Shown piece after piece: positions 34,284-42,885 of a DNA stretch of 49,137 nt. The position numbers and the translations under genes are program-made. How positions within the stretch are numbered: the stretch's first letter is position 1; the number at the start of each line of letters is the position of its first letter. Under the pieces are notes generated by a model that made no database searches, was not told the DNA's origin, and saw only the letters and a list, made by a program, of their open reading frames with translations. The stretch covers positions 1-49,137 of the forward strand of contig JAITCM010000027.1 in the NCBI GenBank assembly GCA_031283085.1, given 5' to 3'. The stretch comes from Chitinispirillales bacterium (GTDB lineage: Bacteria > Fibrobacterota > Chitinivibrionia > Chitinivibrionales > Chitinispirillaceae).

Positions 34284-35317
34284 TGTTTAAAGAACTGTCA
34301 AAACCGTTTATCATAGCCGAGATGAGCGGTAATCATAATCAAAGCCTTGAGCGCGCTTTGCTGCTTGTTCACGAAGCCGCGAAAGCCGGCGTTGACGCGC
34401 TTAAGATACAGACGTATACGCCCGATACCATAACGATAAATTCCGATAGAGATGAATTCATGATTATGGACATGGATAGTCTATGGAAAGGCGAGACGCT
34501 GTACTCGTTATACGAAAAGGCGTATACCCCGTGGGAGTGGAATAAGCCGATTTTTGACAGGTGCGCGGAATTGGGGATTATCGGATTCAGTACGCCGTTT
34601 GATTTTTCAGCGGTTGATTTTTTGGAGGGTCTGAATGTTCCAGTTTATAAAATAGCCAGTTTTGAAAACTATGACCTGCCGCTTTTGAAGCGTGTCGCGA
34701 AAACCGGAAAGCCGGTTATAATGTCAACCGGAATGATAGGGCTTGAGGAATTGGAAGAAAGCGTTGCGGTGTTGAAGGGTAACGGCTGCCCGGAGGTTGT
34801 GCTTTTGAAATGCACCAGCACGTATCCGGCCGATCCCGGGAACACCAATTTGCTTACAATAGACGATATGCGAAAGCGGTTTCCCGATTGCGTAATCGGT
34901 TTGTCCGACCATACTCTTGGAACGGCCGTATCGGTGGCTGCCGTGGCGCTTGGGGCAATGGTTATTGAAAAGCATTTTACGGTTTCCAGGGCGGATGGCG
35001 GCGTGGACAGCGCGTTTTCCGTGGAGTCTGATGAAATGAAAAAATTAATTTTTGACGTTAATATTGCGTATAGGTCTCGCGGTAATGTATTTTATGGTTC
35101 AACCGAAGCAGAGATTCCGTCGTTGAAGTTTCGGCGTTCGCTCTACGTCGTGAAAAGTATGAGGAGGGGGGAGCCGTTTACTCCTGAAAACGTCCGGTCG
35201 ATACGTCCGTCCGGCGGGCTTTTGCCGAAGATGTATGAGGGTGTTTTGGGCAAAAAGGCCGCACGCGATATAATGGGCGGCGTACCGTTGGCAGAAGAGA
35301 TGATTGCTGAAAAATAA
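34283..35317 (+). CDS. pseI: Pseudaminic acid synthase
   Basis: A 344-residue NeuB-family condensing enzyme that joins phosphoenolpyruvate to the pathway's free deacetylated/acetylated altrose. It has FIIAEMSGNHNQSLERALLLV and KIQTYTPDTITI with LYEKAYTPWEW, all PseI-specific, then PVIMSTGMIG, LLKCTSTYPA, IGLSDHTLGTAVSVAAVALGAMVIEKHFT and SRADGGVDSAFS. The C-terminal ~60 residues are the SAF antifreeze-like domain (RRSLYVVKSMRRGEPFTPENVRSIRPSGG). The motif set favours Pse over legionaminic or sialic acid synthase. Starts in the pseH stop (TAATG). Confidence 0.94.
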   Translation: MFKELSKPFIIAEMSGNHNQSLERALLLVHEAAKAGVDALKIQTYTPDTITINSDRDEFMIMDMDSLWKGETLYSLYEKAYTPWEWNKPIFDRCAELGIIGFSTPFDFSAVDFLEGLNVPVYKIASFENYDLPLLKRVAKTGKPVIMSTGMIGLEELEESVAVLKGNGCPEVVLLKCTSTYPADPGNTNLLTIDDMRKRFPDCVIGLSDHTLGTAVSVAAVALGAMVIEKHFTVSRADGGVDSAFSVESDEMKKLIFDVNIAYRSRGNVFYGSTEAEIPSLKFRRSLYVVKSMRRGEPFTPENVRSIRPSGGLLPKMYEGVLGKKAARDIMGGVPLAEEMIAEK

Positions 35318-35321
35318 TACT

Positions 35322-36776
35322 ATGATACACCTTATACATCTATCACATCCGTATTATATGCGCGACAACGCCTTTATGATGGGGTTGGCGGAACAGTCGC
35401 ATTCCTGCGGCGATACCGTCAAAATATTGGTATGCGACTCTACGATAAATATCTGCAAGTCAAATCCGAAGGCTGAGAAAATAGTCTGCGCGTGGTGCGG
35501 AAGTTACAGAAGAAGCCAATTCGGCCGCCTGCCCAAAAACGTTGAAATATTACGCTACGGGGAGTTCTATACGCCTGAAAAGAAATCGGTTGTGGAATCG
35601 CTTAAATTCGATTATGATTCCGTTGCGGCCATCAAAAAGCTTTTCTACAAAAATGTAAAAATAGGCTACGGAGCGTTCTCGTCGTATGTCACGCTTACAC
35701 GCAACCTGTACCCCGACATAAACAATGAATTTAAGAACTATTTCAACCGGTATCTTAAAGCCGAGTGTATCCTGATAGAGGTTTTGGAAGGTGCGCTTGA
35801 TAAGGTACGCCCGGATATGGTATCGCTTTATAACGGGCGCCACTTTGAATCCAGACCTGTCTTTGAGTTCTCCCGTAGTTTGGGGTACTCTACGAAATGC
35901 TATGAAAACCTGAAAATAGGCAAAAATAAACGCAAGAATTTTATCTTCTTTGAAAATGCCCTCCCCCATAACATCAAGTCTATCGGCGGCATTATAATGG
36001 ATACATGGGATAACGCCGAACTGCCCGAGGATGAGAAATTGGCAATAGGCGAATCGTTCTTCGCCAACAGGAAAGCATCGCTTTTCGCGGGGGATAAGGT
36101 ATATACGCGGAATCAAAAATACGGCGCGATGCCGGGGGGGTTTGACGGTTCGAAGAGGAATATCGCTGTGTTCACAAGTTCGGAAGATGAGTTCGCCTCT
36201 ATTGACAACGAATACGACGACGACCAAATATTCGTTTCGCAGCCGTGCGGTATCGTCGAGATTCTTGAACATTTTAAGAACGACGCGGATATTCATTTCT
36301 ACGTAAGAATACATCCGAATCTCAAAAAAATAAAATATAAATATCACACATCTTTATTGGAATATGGTGATTTATATTCAAATGTAACTATTATTCGAGC
36401 TAGAGACGAAATAAGTTCGTACTCATTAATGGAGAATGTGGAAAAAGTGATTGTTTTCGGTTCGACAATAGGTGTGGAGGCTTGTTATTGGGGAAAACCG
36501 GTCATACTTCTATGCGCGGCGTTCTACAATTATTTGGATATTTGCTATAAGCCTAAAAGCGTTGAAGAGGCGTTTTCTCTGATTGGGGCGGACAGCCTGC
36601 CGGCAAAGGACAAGGCCGACGCTCTGAAGTACGGCTTTTACAGTATGTACGACAGGAATCAGAATTTTAAATATAGCGTGAGCAGGTTTGATTTTTTTCG
36701 AGAAGTCTTGATAGCGTTGAATAATGTATGCTTACTCAACGGCATAAAGATACCGGTAAAAGAAGAAGGTATGTGA
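35322..36776 (+). CDS. Capsule-type polysaccharide biosynthesis/transferase protein, first of a tandem pair
   Basis: A 484-residue soluble protein. The C-terminal half contains IAVFTSSEDEFASIDNEYDDD, FYVRIHPNLKKIKYKY and VFGSTIGVEACYWGKPVILL, which match the nucleotide-sugar-binding GT-B half of KpsS/LipB-type capsule proteins (PF05159-like). The N-terminal half reads MIHLIHLSHPYYMRDNAFMMGLAEQSHSCGDTVKILVCDSTI, a Rossmann-like start. It aligns along nearly its whole length with the next gene at 36846, so the two arose by tandem duplication. The ATG at 35322 follows pseI by 4 bp. It is likely a glycosyltransferase that uses the activated nonulosonic acid or another sugar; acceptor unknown. Confidence 0.75.
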   Translation: MIHLIHLSHPYYMRDNAFMMGLAEQSHSCGDTVKILVCDSTINICKSNPKAEKIVCAWCGSYRRSQFGRLPKNVEILRYGEFYTPEKKSVVESLKFDYDSVAAIKKLFYKNVKIGYGAFSSYVTLTRNLYPDINNEFKNYFNRYLKAECILIEVLEGALDKVRPDMVSLYNGRHFESRPVFEFSRSLGYSTKCYENLKIGKNKRKNFIFFENALPHNIKSIGGIIMDTWDNAELPEDEKLAIGESFFANRKASLFAGDKVYTRNQKYGAMPGGFDGSKRNIAVFTSSEDEFASIDNEYDDDQIFVSQPCGIVEILEHFKNDADIHFYVRIHPNLKKIKYKYHTSLLEYGDLYSNVTIIRARDEISSYSLMENVEKVIVFGSTIGVEACYWGKPVILLCAAFYNYLDICYKPKSVEEAFSLIGADSLPAKDKADALKYGFYSMYDRNQNFKYSVSRFDFFREVLIALNNVCLLNGIKIPVKEEGM

Positions 36777-36845
36777 GTGAAGCGCCGGTTGTTTGAGCGT
36801 TTTACTGTTATTATAAAAATTTGACCTTATGAAGAGAGGAACGAT

Positions 36846-38336
36846 ATGACGCATCTTATACATTTATGCGACCCTTGGGGAATGTGGTATAATCACGCTT
36901 TGCTGGATGTGGCCGATACCGCTTACGCGTGCGGCGATACCGTCAAGATAATGGTATGCGACTCTACTATAAAAATTTGCAACTCAAACCGAGAAGAGTC
37001 CGGGCTGTTTTGCGCGTGGTGCAAGAGTTACAGAAAAAGTCTTTTCCGCCGCTTGCCTAAGGATATGGAGGTATTGTATTACGCCGATTTTTATCTGCCT
37101 GAAAATAAATCGGCGGTAGAATCGCTGACGTTTAGGTATGACTCGGTTGAGGCAATCAAGCAATTGACTTATAAAAACGTTAAAATTGGTTACGGAGCAT
37201 TTTCTACGTATGTTGCGTGGACGCGAAATTTATACCCGAAAATGGATGATGAATTTAGAAACTATTTTAACAGATATCTTAAGGCGGAGTGTATTGCGAC
37301 AGAGGTGCTTGGCAACGTATTAGAGAAAGTACGCCCTGATATGGTGCATCTGTTCAATGGCCGCCATTTTGATAATAGACCTTTTTTCGATCTGCCTAAA
37401 AGTCTCGGATATCCGGTAAGAACTTATGAAAATGTAAAAAGGGATACGAAAGAGCGTCTTTCCGATGGTACGAAAAGGCGTCTTTTCAGTTATATGTTTT
37501 TTGAAAACGTCCTTCCGCACGATATTAAATACCTTTGCGGCACCATAAAAAGAGTATGGGATGACTCGAAATTGCCTGAGGATAATAAACTTGCGATAGG
37601 AGAGTCCTTTTTCGTGAACAGAAAAGCATCTCGTTATGCCGGGGATAAGATATATACACAGGCTCAAAAATATGGTGAGTTACCGGATGGATTTGACAAA
37701 TCAAAGAGGAATATCGCTATTTTTACAAGTTCGGAAGATGAGTTTGCCTCTATTGGCGCCGAGTATGACGACGATAAACTGTTCGATTCGCAGCTATGCG
37801 GGATTGCCGATATTTTAGAACGTTTTAAAAATGACGCCGATTTCCATTTTTATCTCAGGGTACATCCCAATCTCAAGAATGTAAAGTATAAATATCATAT
37901 ATGTTTGCTGGAGTTGGGCGGTAAGTATAAAAATGTCACGATTATTAAAGCCAAAGACAAAGTAAGCTCATACTCGCTATTGGAAAACGTTGAAAAAGTG
38001 CTGGTTTTCGGTTCGACGATCGGACTTGAGGCTTGCTATTGGGGAAAACCTGTTATACTCTTGTGCGCCGCGTTTTACAATTATTTGGATGTTTGCTATA
38101 AACCTAAAAACGCGGAAGAGGTTTTTTCGTTGATTGTGGCGAGTGGTTTGCCGCCATTGGACAAAATAGGCGCCGTCAAATATGGCTTCTACGTTATGTA
38201 TGACCGGAGGGAAAGCTGTAAGCCGGTGAAAATTTGTGATACCAAATATAAAATTTTGCGGGAATTATTTAGAGTGTTGATGCAGATGCGCTTGTTGGGT
38301 AAGCTAAAAATCCCGCTGAGTGAGGCGGAGAACTAA
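36846..38336 (+). CDS. Capsule-type polysaccharide biosynthesis/transferase protein, second of a tandem pair
   Basis: A 496-residue paralogue of the preceding gene. Shared blocks include the opening MTHLIHLCDPWGMWYNH..CGDTVKIMVCDSTIKICNS, KNVKIGYGAFSTYVAWTRNLYP, the LAIGESFFVNRKASRYAGDKIYT region, IFTSSEDEFASI and VFGSTIGLEACYWGKPVILLCAAFYNYLD. It has about a dozen extra residues (KRDTKERLSDGTKRRLF) in the middle and a different C-terminus. Conservation is strongest in the C-terminal GT-B-like half, which suggests the same donor, with the N-terminal halves perhaps set to different acceptors. AGAGAGGA lies ahead of the ATG; a 69-bp gap separates it from its sister. Confidence 0.75.
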   Translation: MTHLIHLCDPWGMWYNHALLDVADTAYACGDTVKIMVCDSTIKICNSNREESGLFCAWCKSYRKSLFRRLPKDMEVLYYADFYLPENKSAVESLTFRYDSVEAIKQLTYKNVKIGYGAFSTYVAWTRNLYPKMDDEFRNYFNRYLKAECIATEVLGNVLEKVRPDMVHLFNGRHFDNRPFFDLPKSLGYPVRTYENVKRDTKERLSDGTKRRLFSYMFFENVLPHDIKYLCGTIKRVWDDSKLPEDNKLAIGESFFVNRKASRYAGDKIYTQAQKYGELPDGFDKSKRNIAIFTSSEDEFASIGAEYDDDKLFDSQLCGIADILERFKNDADFHFYLRVHPNLKNVKYKYHICLLELGGKYKNVTIIKAKDKVSSYSLLENVEKVLVFGSTIGLEACYWGKPVILLCAAFYNYLDVCYKPKNAEEVFSLIVASGLPPLDKIGAVKYGFYVMYDRRESCKPVKICDTKYKILRELFRVLMQMRLLGKLKIPLSEAEN

Positions 38337-38360
38337 ATGGAAAATCGGATGGAGGCCATA

Positions 38361-39353
38361 ATGGATATAGATATAGCGGTCACATGGGTCGACATGAACG
38401 ATCCGGCGTGGAAAAATGAATTTGCCGAGTATGCCGGTAAAATCGACAACTCCAAAAACGAGGTGTCGGAGGCGCGCTTCAGAGATTACGGCTTCCTGAA
38501 ATATTGGTTCCGCGGCGTGGAAAAGTTCGCGCCGTGGGTGCGCAAAATCCATTTTGTCACCTGCGGACAAAAACCGGAGTGGCTCAATATCTCCAACCCG
38601 AAATTATATCCTGTCAACCATAAAGATTATATTCCGGAACGTTTTTTACCGTGCTTCAATTCAAATGTGCTCGAATATTATCTGCACAAAATACCCGGAT
38701 TGTCTGAGCGCTTCGTCTATTTTAACGACGATTTCTTTATTACAGACACACTCGGTCAAGAACGTTTTTTCAGAAACGGCCTGCCGTGCGATATTGCCGC
38801 TTTTCGCTTCAATTCCGATATGTCGCAATGGTCTCAAATGCTGAAAAACAACCTGAGGATTATAAATAAGCATTTTGACAAAAAAGAAATAATGACTAAA
38901 TTCGCCGATAAGTGGTACAACAAAGATTACGGAAATAAGGGATACCTGAACTATCTCTTTAAACCATGTAAAAAATTTATGTTGCTGCGAACGCCGCACA
39001 ACGCGCAGCCCTTTTTGAAGAGCACCTTTGAAGAGCTATGGAGCGCCGCAAGAGACGAATTGATCGAAGCGTCAGCGCACAGATTCCGTACGTCAAATGA
39101 TCTGACGCCGGAACTCTTCCGAACATGGCAGGTATGCAAAGGCGATTTTGAGCCGTACAACACCTACAATGATACGAAAATGTTCCCGTTGATCCTAAAA
39201 TCAAGGCAAGCGGTTGCCGCCGTAAGAAATCAATCCTACAAGCTCGTCTGTCTGAACGACAACGTGCATATTCGCAATTACGGGCGGGTTATGGAAAACA
39301 TTAAAAACGCTTTTGAGAGTATTTTGCCGGAAAAATCGAGTTTTGAGGTTTGA
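38361..39353 (+). CDS. Stealth-family capsule polysaccharide phosphotransferase
   Basis: A 330-residue protein of the Stealth family, which transfers hexose-1-phosphate to build phosphodiester-linked capsule polymers. Conserved region 1 is DIAVTWVDMNDPAWKNEF. Region 2 is ARFRDYGFLKYWFRGVEKFAPWVRKIHFVT, then PEWLN and LPCFNSNVLEYYLHKIPGLSERFVYFNDDFF with the metal-binding Asp pair. A later HRFRTSNDLTPELF block is region 3-like. The ATG at 38361 has GGAGG 5 nt ahead and begins exactly at region 1; an earlier ATG at 38337 adds eight residues. It is the last gene on this strand, followed by no clear terminator before 40073. Confidence 0.88.
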   Translation: MDIDIAVTWVDMNDPAWKNEFAEYAGKIDNSKNEVSEARFRDYGFLKYWFRGVEKFAPWVRKIHFVTCGQKPEWLNISNPKLYPVNHKDYIPERFLPCFNSNVLEYYLHKIPGLSERFVYFNDDFFITDTLGQERFFRNGLPCDIAAFRFNSDMSQWSQMLKNNLRIINKHFDKKEIMTKFADKWYNKDYGNKGYLNYLFKPCKKFMLLRTPHNAQPFLKSTFEELWSAARDELIEASAHRFRTSNDLTPELFRTWQVCKGDFEPYNTYNDTKMFPLILKSRQAVAAVRNQSYKLVCLNDNVHIRNYGRVMENIKNAFESILPEKSSFEV

Positions 39354-39373
39354 AAGTTATATTGACGCTGATA

Positions 39374-40084
39374 CTACAGCCCCAATCCGCCGTCGATAGG
39401 GATTACGCTGCCGGTCACGTAGTCGTTCTCAACCAGAAACCTCAAAGCCTGACGGATGTGGGCCGGAGCGCCGGTTCTGTTCATGGGGATATTTTTTATC
39501 AGATAGTCAAACGATTCCCGCGTTTCGCCGGCGGCCGGGAGAATCGCTCCGGGGGCAATCGCGTTTACCCGTATCGCCGGCGCGTACAGACAGGCCTGTT
39601 GGCGGGTGATCTCCTCTAAGAATAGCTTTGACACTCTGTAATTTTGATATTTCCTGCTCTTGGAACGGATATGCGCGTCGGTGATGTTGATTATCCAGCC
39701 GCTCCCCGCCGATTTCGCGAACGCGGCGGACAATCGCAACGGGGTAAGCGCGTTGACGGTAAGCGTACGGTCAAAATGATCGGGGGCTGACATATCGCCC
39801 GCCTCAAATAGAGAAGCGTTGTTGATGAGGCCGGCAAGGGGCGGAACCCGCAATTTTTTTACGTCGGCTATGAATTTTTCCGGCGATTCCGTTAAATCGG
39901 CCTGAATAAACGCGACACGCCCGTCGCCGCTGAAAACGGATGCCGCGGGTTCCGGAGACGTCCTGTAATGTATGACGGCGTAATACCCCAGGTCAAGGCA
40001 CTCTTTAGCCAGTTCAAAGCCTATTCTGTCCGACGCGCCGGTTATCACGGCCGTCCTTTGGCATTGTTCTTTATTTGCGTCCAT
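39374..40084 (-). CDS. Short-chain dehydrogenase, pteridine/dihydromonapterin reductase-like
   Basis: A 236-residue classical SDR. The cofactor motif is VITGASDRIGFELAKE, followed by IHYRTSP with the Arg that suggests NADPH use, then ADLTESP, GLINNAS and the catalytic YQNYRVSKLFLEEITRQQA (Y-x3-K). VNAIAPGAILPA and a terminal GSVIPIDGGLGL close the fold. The IINITDAH sequence before the tyrosine resembles FolM/PTR1-type pteridine reductases, so dihydromonapterin or dihydrofolate reduction is possible; ordinary 3-oxoacyl reduction cannot be excluded. The only ATG, at 40084, has no ribosome site and lies within the arm of a 17-bp hairpin. It is 55 bp downstream of the InlB-repeat gene. Confidence 0.85.
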   Translation of the reverse strand: MDANKEQCQRTAVITGASDRIGFELAKECLDLGYYAVIHYRTSPEPAASVFSGDGRVAFIQADLTESPEKFIADVKKLRVPPLAGLINNASLFEAGDMSAPDHFDRTLTVNALTPLRLSAAFAKSAGSGWIINITDAHIRSKSRKYQNYRVSKLFLEEITRQQACLYAPAIRVNAIAPGAILPAAGETRESFDYLIKNIPMNRTGAPAHIRQALRFLVENDYVTGSVIPIDGGLGL

Positions 40085-40130
40085 AGATTTAAAATTATGT
40101 AATTTCAATCTGTGGACGCAAATCTTTTTT
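40073..40130 (+). terminator. 17-bp hairpin with T6 tail that also buries the SDR start codon
   Basis: ATTTGCGTCCATAGATT (40073-40089) pairs with AATCTGTGGACGCAAAT (40107-40123), one U-G wobble, loop 17 nt, followed by C and six T (40125-40130). Read rightward it is a terminator, placed 720 bp past the Stealth gene and antisense to the SDR. On the minus strand the same arms contain the SDR ATG (40084-40082). Confidence 0.65.
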
Positions 40131-40139
40131 ATAACGTGC

Positions 40140-42647
40140 CTACCGCCCCACGCCAATGAGCGCCGACACCGGCTCACGTTTCCCGCCGGCGGTCTTGACA
40201 GTTCCCTTGACCAGGTATGTCCCCTCCGGCACCGTGCGCCCCCTCCTGTCCCGCAAATCCCAAGAGCCTACCGCACGCTTGCCGTCGGCGTCGGCGGGCG
40301 GCGCGTTTCCGATGTTCACTGTGGCTACCTCATTGCCCGACGCGTCGTAGACAAACAACGCCGCGCTCACTATACGGTTGCCGCCGCGGAAGAAGCTCAC
40401 CGTGCCCGACGACCTGCCGACCGGATTGGGTCCCGCCGTGAATTCGGCGGTCAGCGCGGATGCCGGCGCAACCGCCGCTGTTCCCGCGTCGGAACCGGCG
40501 CCGGGTATTACGCGCTCCGGCGAGGCTACCGCTATTGACCGCTTAAACGACACCGTTACCGTCGTCGCGGTCGTTACGCTTGCCAGCGTGTAGGTGTTGT
40601 TAGTGTTGTCGGCGACCGCCGTGCCGTCGACCTTCCAACCGTCTACCTCGTAACCGTTGGCCGGAACCGCGGTGAATACAACGCTCTTGCCTTGCGCGAC
40701 CGTCGCGCCCGCGGCAATGGAGCTGCCTTCAACCGTTGCCGTCAGTGAGCCGTTTTCGTCGGCGTCGAATGTTACGGCGTATCCGGCCACCCAATGGGCA
40801 TAGACGGAAGCATCCTCGTTGAACACCGTGTTTGTCGTTATTTTTACGCCGCCCGTTGCCTCCGTGTACCAGCCGTCAAGCGCGTAACCGGCGTTTGTGG
40901 CTGTGGGCAAAGAGGCGAGTTTACCACCGGAGCCGGTCTTGACGGTCGTGGCGGAAGCCGAACCGCCGTTGGCGTCGAACGTTATCGTGCGGACAGGCGA
41001 CCACTGGGCATAGATGACGTCGTCGTCGCCGAACACGTAGTTTGTCGTCACCTTTGTGCCGCCCGTTGCCTCCGTGAACCATCCGTCAAAAACATGGTTG
41101 ACCATTATCGGCGCGGGCAGGGATGTCAGCTTTCCGCCGGCTGCGGTAGTGCCGGTTTCCGGTATTACCAGGCCGCCGGTGGGGTCGAATGTTATCGTGT
41201 AAGTATTGGCCGTCCAGTTCGCATTATAGCTTTTGTTGCCCGTGCTTCCCTGCGCGACAGACACGATTGTTTCCTTGACGGTACCGTTTGCGCCTGTCCA
41301 GCCGTCAAACGTGTAGGCGATTCTGGTCGGATTATTTAACGTAAAGTCCGGTGTCTCTATGTTGTAACTCGTTGGATTGGCGGGTGTTACGGTTCCGCCG
41401 CTTAAATTTGTATAAGTTATTGTGTAGTTTACGGGCGTCCACCGGGCGTAAACGATGGCGTCGTTGCCGAACACCGTCGTATTCGCCGATACCCTGGCGC
41501 CGCCGGTTTCTTCCGTGTACCAGCCGTCAAAGTTGTAACCGGTTCTCGCCGCCGGCGAGGGCAGGGACGAGAGCTTTCCGCCTGCGACAGTCTGGGCGTT
41601 TTCCAATGTTACCGTGCCGCCCCTGGCGTTGAATGTTATAGTATAGTATTCGGCCGTCCAGCCGGCGGTATAAGTTTTGGCGCCCGTGCTTCCCTGCGTG
41701 ACGCTCACGGACAGTTGCGGCGTCGTGCCGTTGGCGCCCGTCCAACCGGCGAATGTGTAAGCGGTTCTGGTCGGCTCAATCAGATAGAAAGTAGGGGTTT
41801 CAATGGTATATTTCGCCGGATTGGCGGGTTCCGCGGTTCCGCCGTTCAAGGTATAAGTCAGAGTGTATTCCACAGGCGTCCACCGGGCATAGACTGTGGC
41901 GTCCGCAAAGAATTCCGTGCTCACCGCTATCTTGGTGCCGCCCGTTGCCGCCGTGTACCATCCGTCAAAGGTGTAACCGGTTCTCGCCGCCGGCGAGGGC
42001 AGGGACGAGAGTTTCCATCCGGTTCCGGTCGTGCCGGACATTGTGGTGACCGTGCCTCCGTTGGGGTCGAATGTTATATTGTAAAGATTGAGTATCCAAT
42101 GCGCGTATACGGTAGTGTTCGCGGTGAACACTGTGTTCACATCTACTTTGTTGCCGTTTGTTGCCGCCGTGTACCAGCCGTCAAACGTGTAACCGGTTCT
42201 CGCGGGGTTCGCGGGCCAGCCCGCGAGTACGCCGTTTGGACCGGTTTGGGAGGACGGAATGACCGTGCCGCCATTGGAATTGAACGTTATGTTAACGACC
42301 CCCAACGCCGTCCAATGCGCGTAGACGGTAGTGTTCGCGCTGAACGAAGTACTCGTAGTTATCTTGCTGCCGCCCGTTGCCGTTGTGTACCAACCGTCAA
42401 ATCTATGGTTGGTCCACGCAACTTCGGGCAACGCCGAGAGCGTCCCTGGGGGGGTCTCAATAGATGAATCACTTGGGTTGGATACGTTGTTCCCGCTGTT
42501 GGTGTCGAACTTTATGGTGATAGCCGCGGCCGCCGTGTTTACGTTAAACAACAAAAGGAACAGCGCGGACATAATCGCCGCACAGAGAGGTTTACCCGCA
42601 CCCATACCCGCACTTGCGTTGACGCCCGAAAATTTGTTCTTGTCCAT
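40140..42647 (-). CDS. Secreted InlB B-repeat (Listeria-Bacteroides repeat) surface protein
   Basis: An 835-residue exported protein. A signal peptide (hydrophobic about residues 22-42, AAAA) precedes about eight ~65-75-residue beta-grasp repeats (Flg_new, PF09479). Each has the pattern ITFDxNGG...LPxPxRTGYTFDGWYTxATGGxK...xxxNTTVYAHWT. Repeats 4 and 6 are variants with AGWTGANGT and longer loops. A ninth, different module follows (VTFDADENGSLTATVEG..GYEVDGWKVDG). The C-terminus, about 90 residues, is FlgD-Ig-like (ALFVYDASGNEVATVNIG, GSWDLRDRRGRTVPEGTYLVKGTV, GVGR), a form common in Fibrobacterota. Probably cell-surface attached, adhesion or interaction, function unproven. The ATG at 42647 has a GGGGGT site. 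Confidence 0.88.
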   Translation of the reverse strand: MDKNKFSGVNASAGMGAGKPLCAAIMSALFLLLFNVNTAAAAITIKFDTNSGNNVSNPSDSSIETPPGTLSALPEVAWTNHRFDGWYTTATGGSKITTSTSFSANTTVYAHWTALGVVNITFNSNGGTVIPSSQTGPNGVLAGWPANPARTGYTFDGWYTAATNGNKVDVNTVFTANTTVYAHWILNLYNITFDPNGGTVTTMSGTTGTGWKLSSLPSPAARTGYTFDGWYTAATGGTKIAVSTEFFADATVYARWTPVEYTLTYTLNGGTAEPANPAKYTIETPTFYLIEPTRTAYTFAGWTGANGTTPQLSVSVTQGSTGAKTYTAGWTAEYYTITFNARGGTVTLENAQTVAGGKLSSLPSPAARTGYNFDGWYTEETGGARVSANTTVFGNDAIVYARWTPVNYTITYTNLSGGTVTPANPTSYNIETPDFTLNNPTRIAYTFDGWTGANGTVKETIVSVAQGSTGNKSYNANWTANTYTITFDPTGGLVIPETGTTAAGGKLTSLPAPIMVNHVFDGWFTEATGGTKVTTNYVFGDDDVIYAQWSPVRTITFDANGGSASATTVKTGSGGKLASLPTATNAGYALDGWYTEATGGVKITTNTVFNEDASVYAHWVAGYAVTFDADENGSLTATVEGSSIAAGATVAQGKSVVFTAVPANGYEVDGWKVDGTAVADNTNNTYTLASVTTATTVTVSFKRSIAVASPERVIPGAGSDAGTAAVAPASALTAEFTAGPNPVGRSSGTVSFFRGGNRIVSAALFVYDASGNEVATVNIGNAPPADADGKRAVGSWDLRDRRGRTVPEGTYLVKGTVKTAGGKREPVSALIGVGR

Positions 42648-42885
42648 AACGAACCCCCGATCTCATAAGAATTGTGTATAAAATAAAGGTAAAGCACGCT
42701 TCTTCAATTAATAATATAATCTACTTTACGGGTAGATAGAAAAGCAAATTTTTTGAATTTTTTAGTAATAATTCCAATCAAAACATTAGGTTGCTTGCGT
42801 TATTGCTCAATAAATATGTATTTTTAGAGGGTGGAAGGGCTATTTTGTCGATACGCAAAATTTTTTCGATAGGGGGCGGCAATCC

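Noticed and set aside
35322-38336. One of the tandem capsule-type proteins as the missing PseG
   Set aside because: They are ~150-200 residues longer than PseG and show the capsule-type GSTIGxEACYWGKP block but no PseG-specific N-terminal pattern I could recognise.
41715-42467. 250-residue plus-strand frame opposite the InlB-repeat gene
   Set aside because: Periodic antisense image of the repeats, including repeated Arg-Val-Pro-Ala-Val-Lys stretches, not an independent gene.
40740-42530. Regularly spaced similar DNA blocks that might suggest a CRISPR or tandem-repeat array
   Set aside because: They are protein-coding repeats of ~200 bp with codon-level variation, not short identical repeats with unique spacers.
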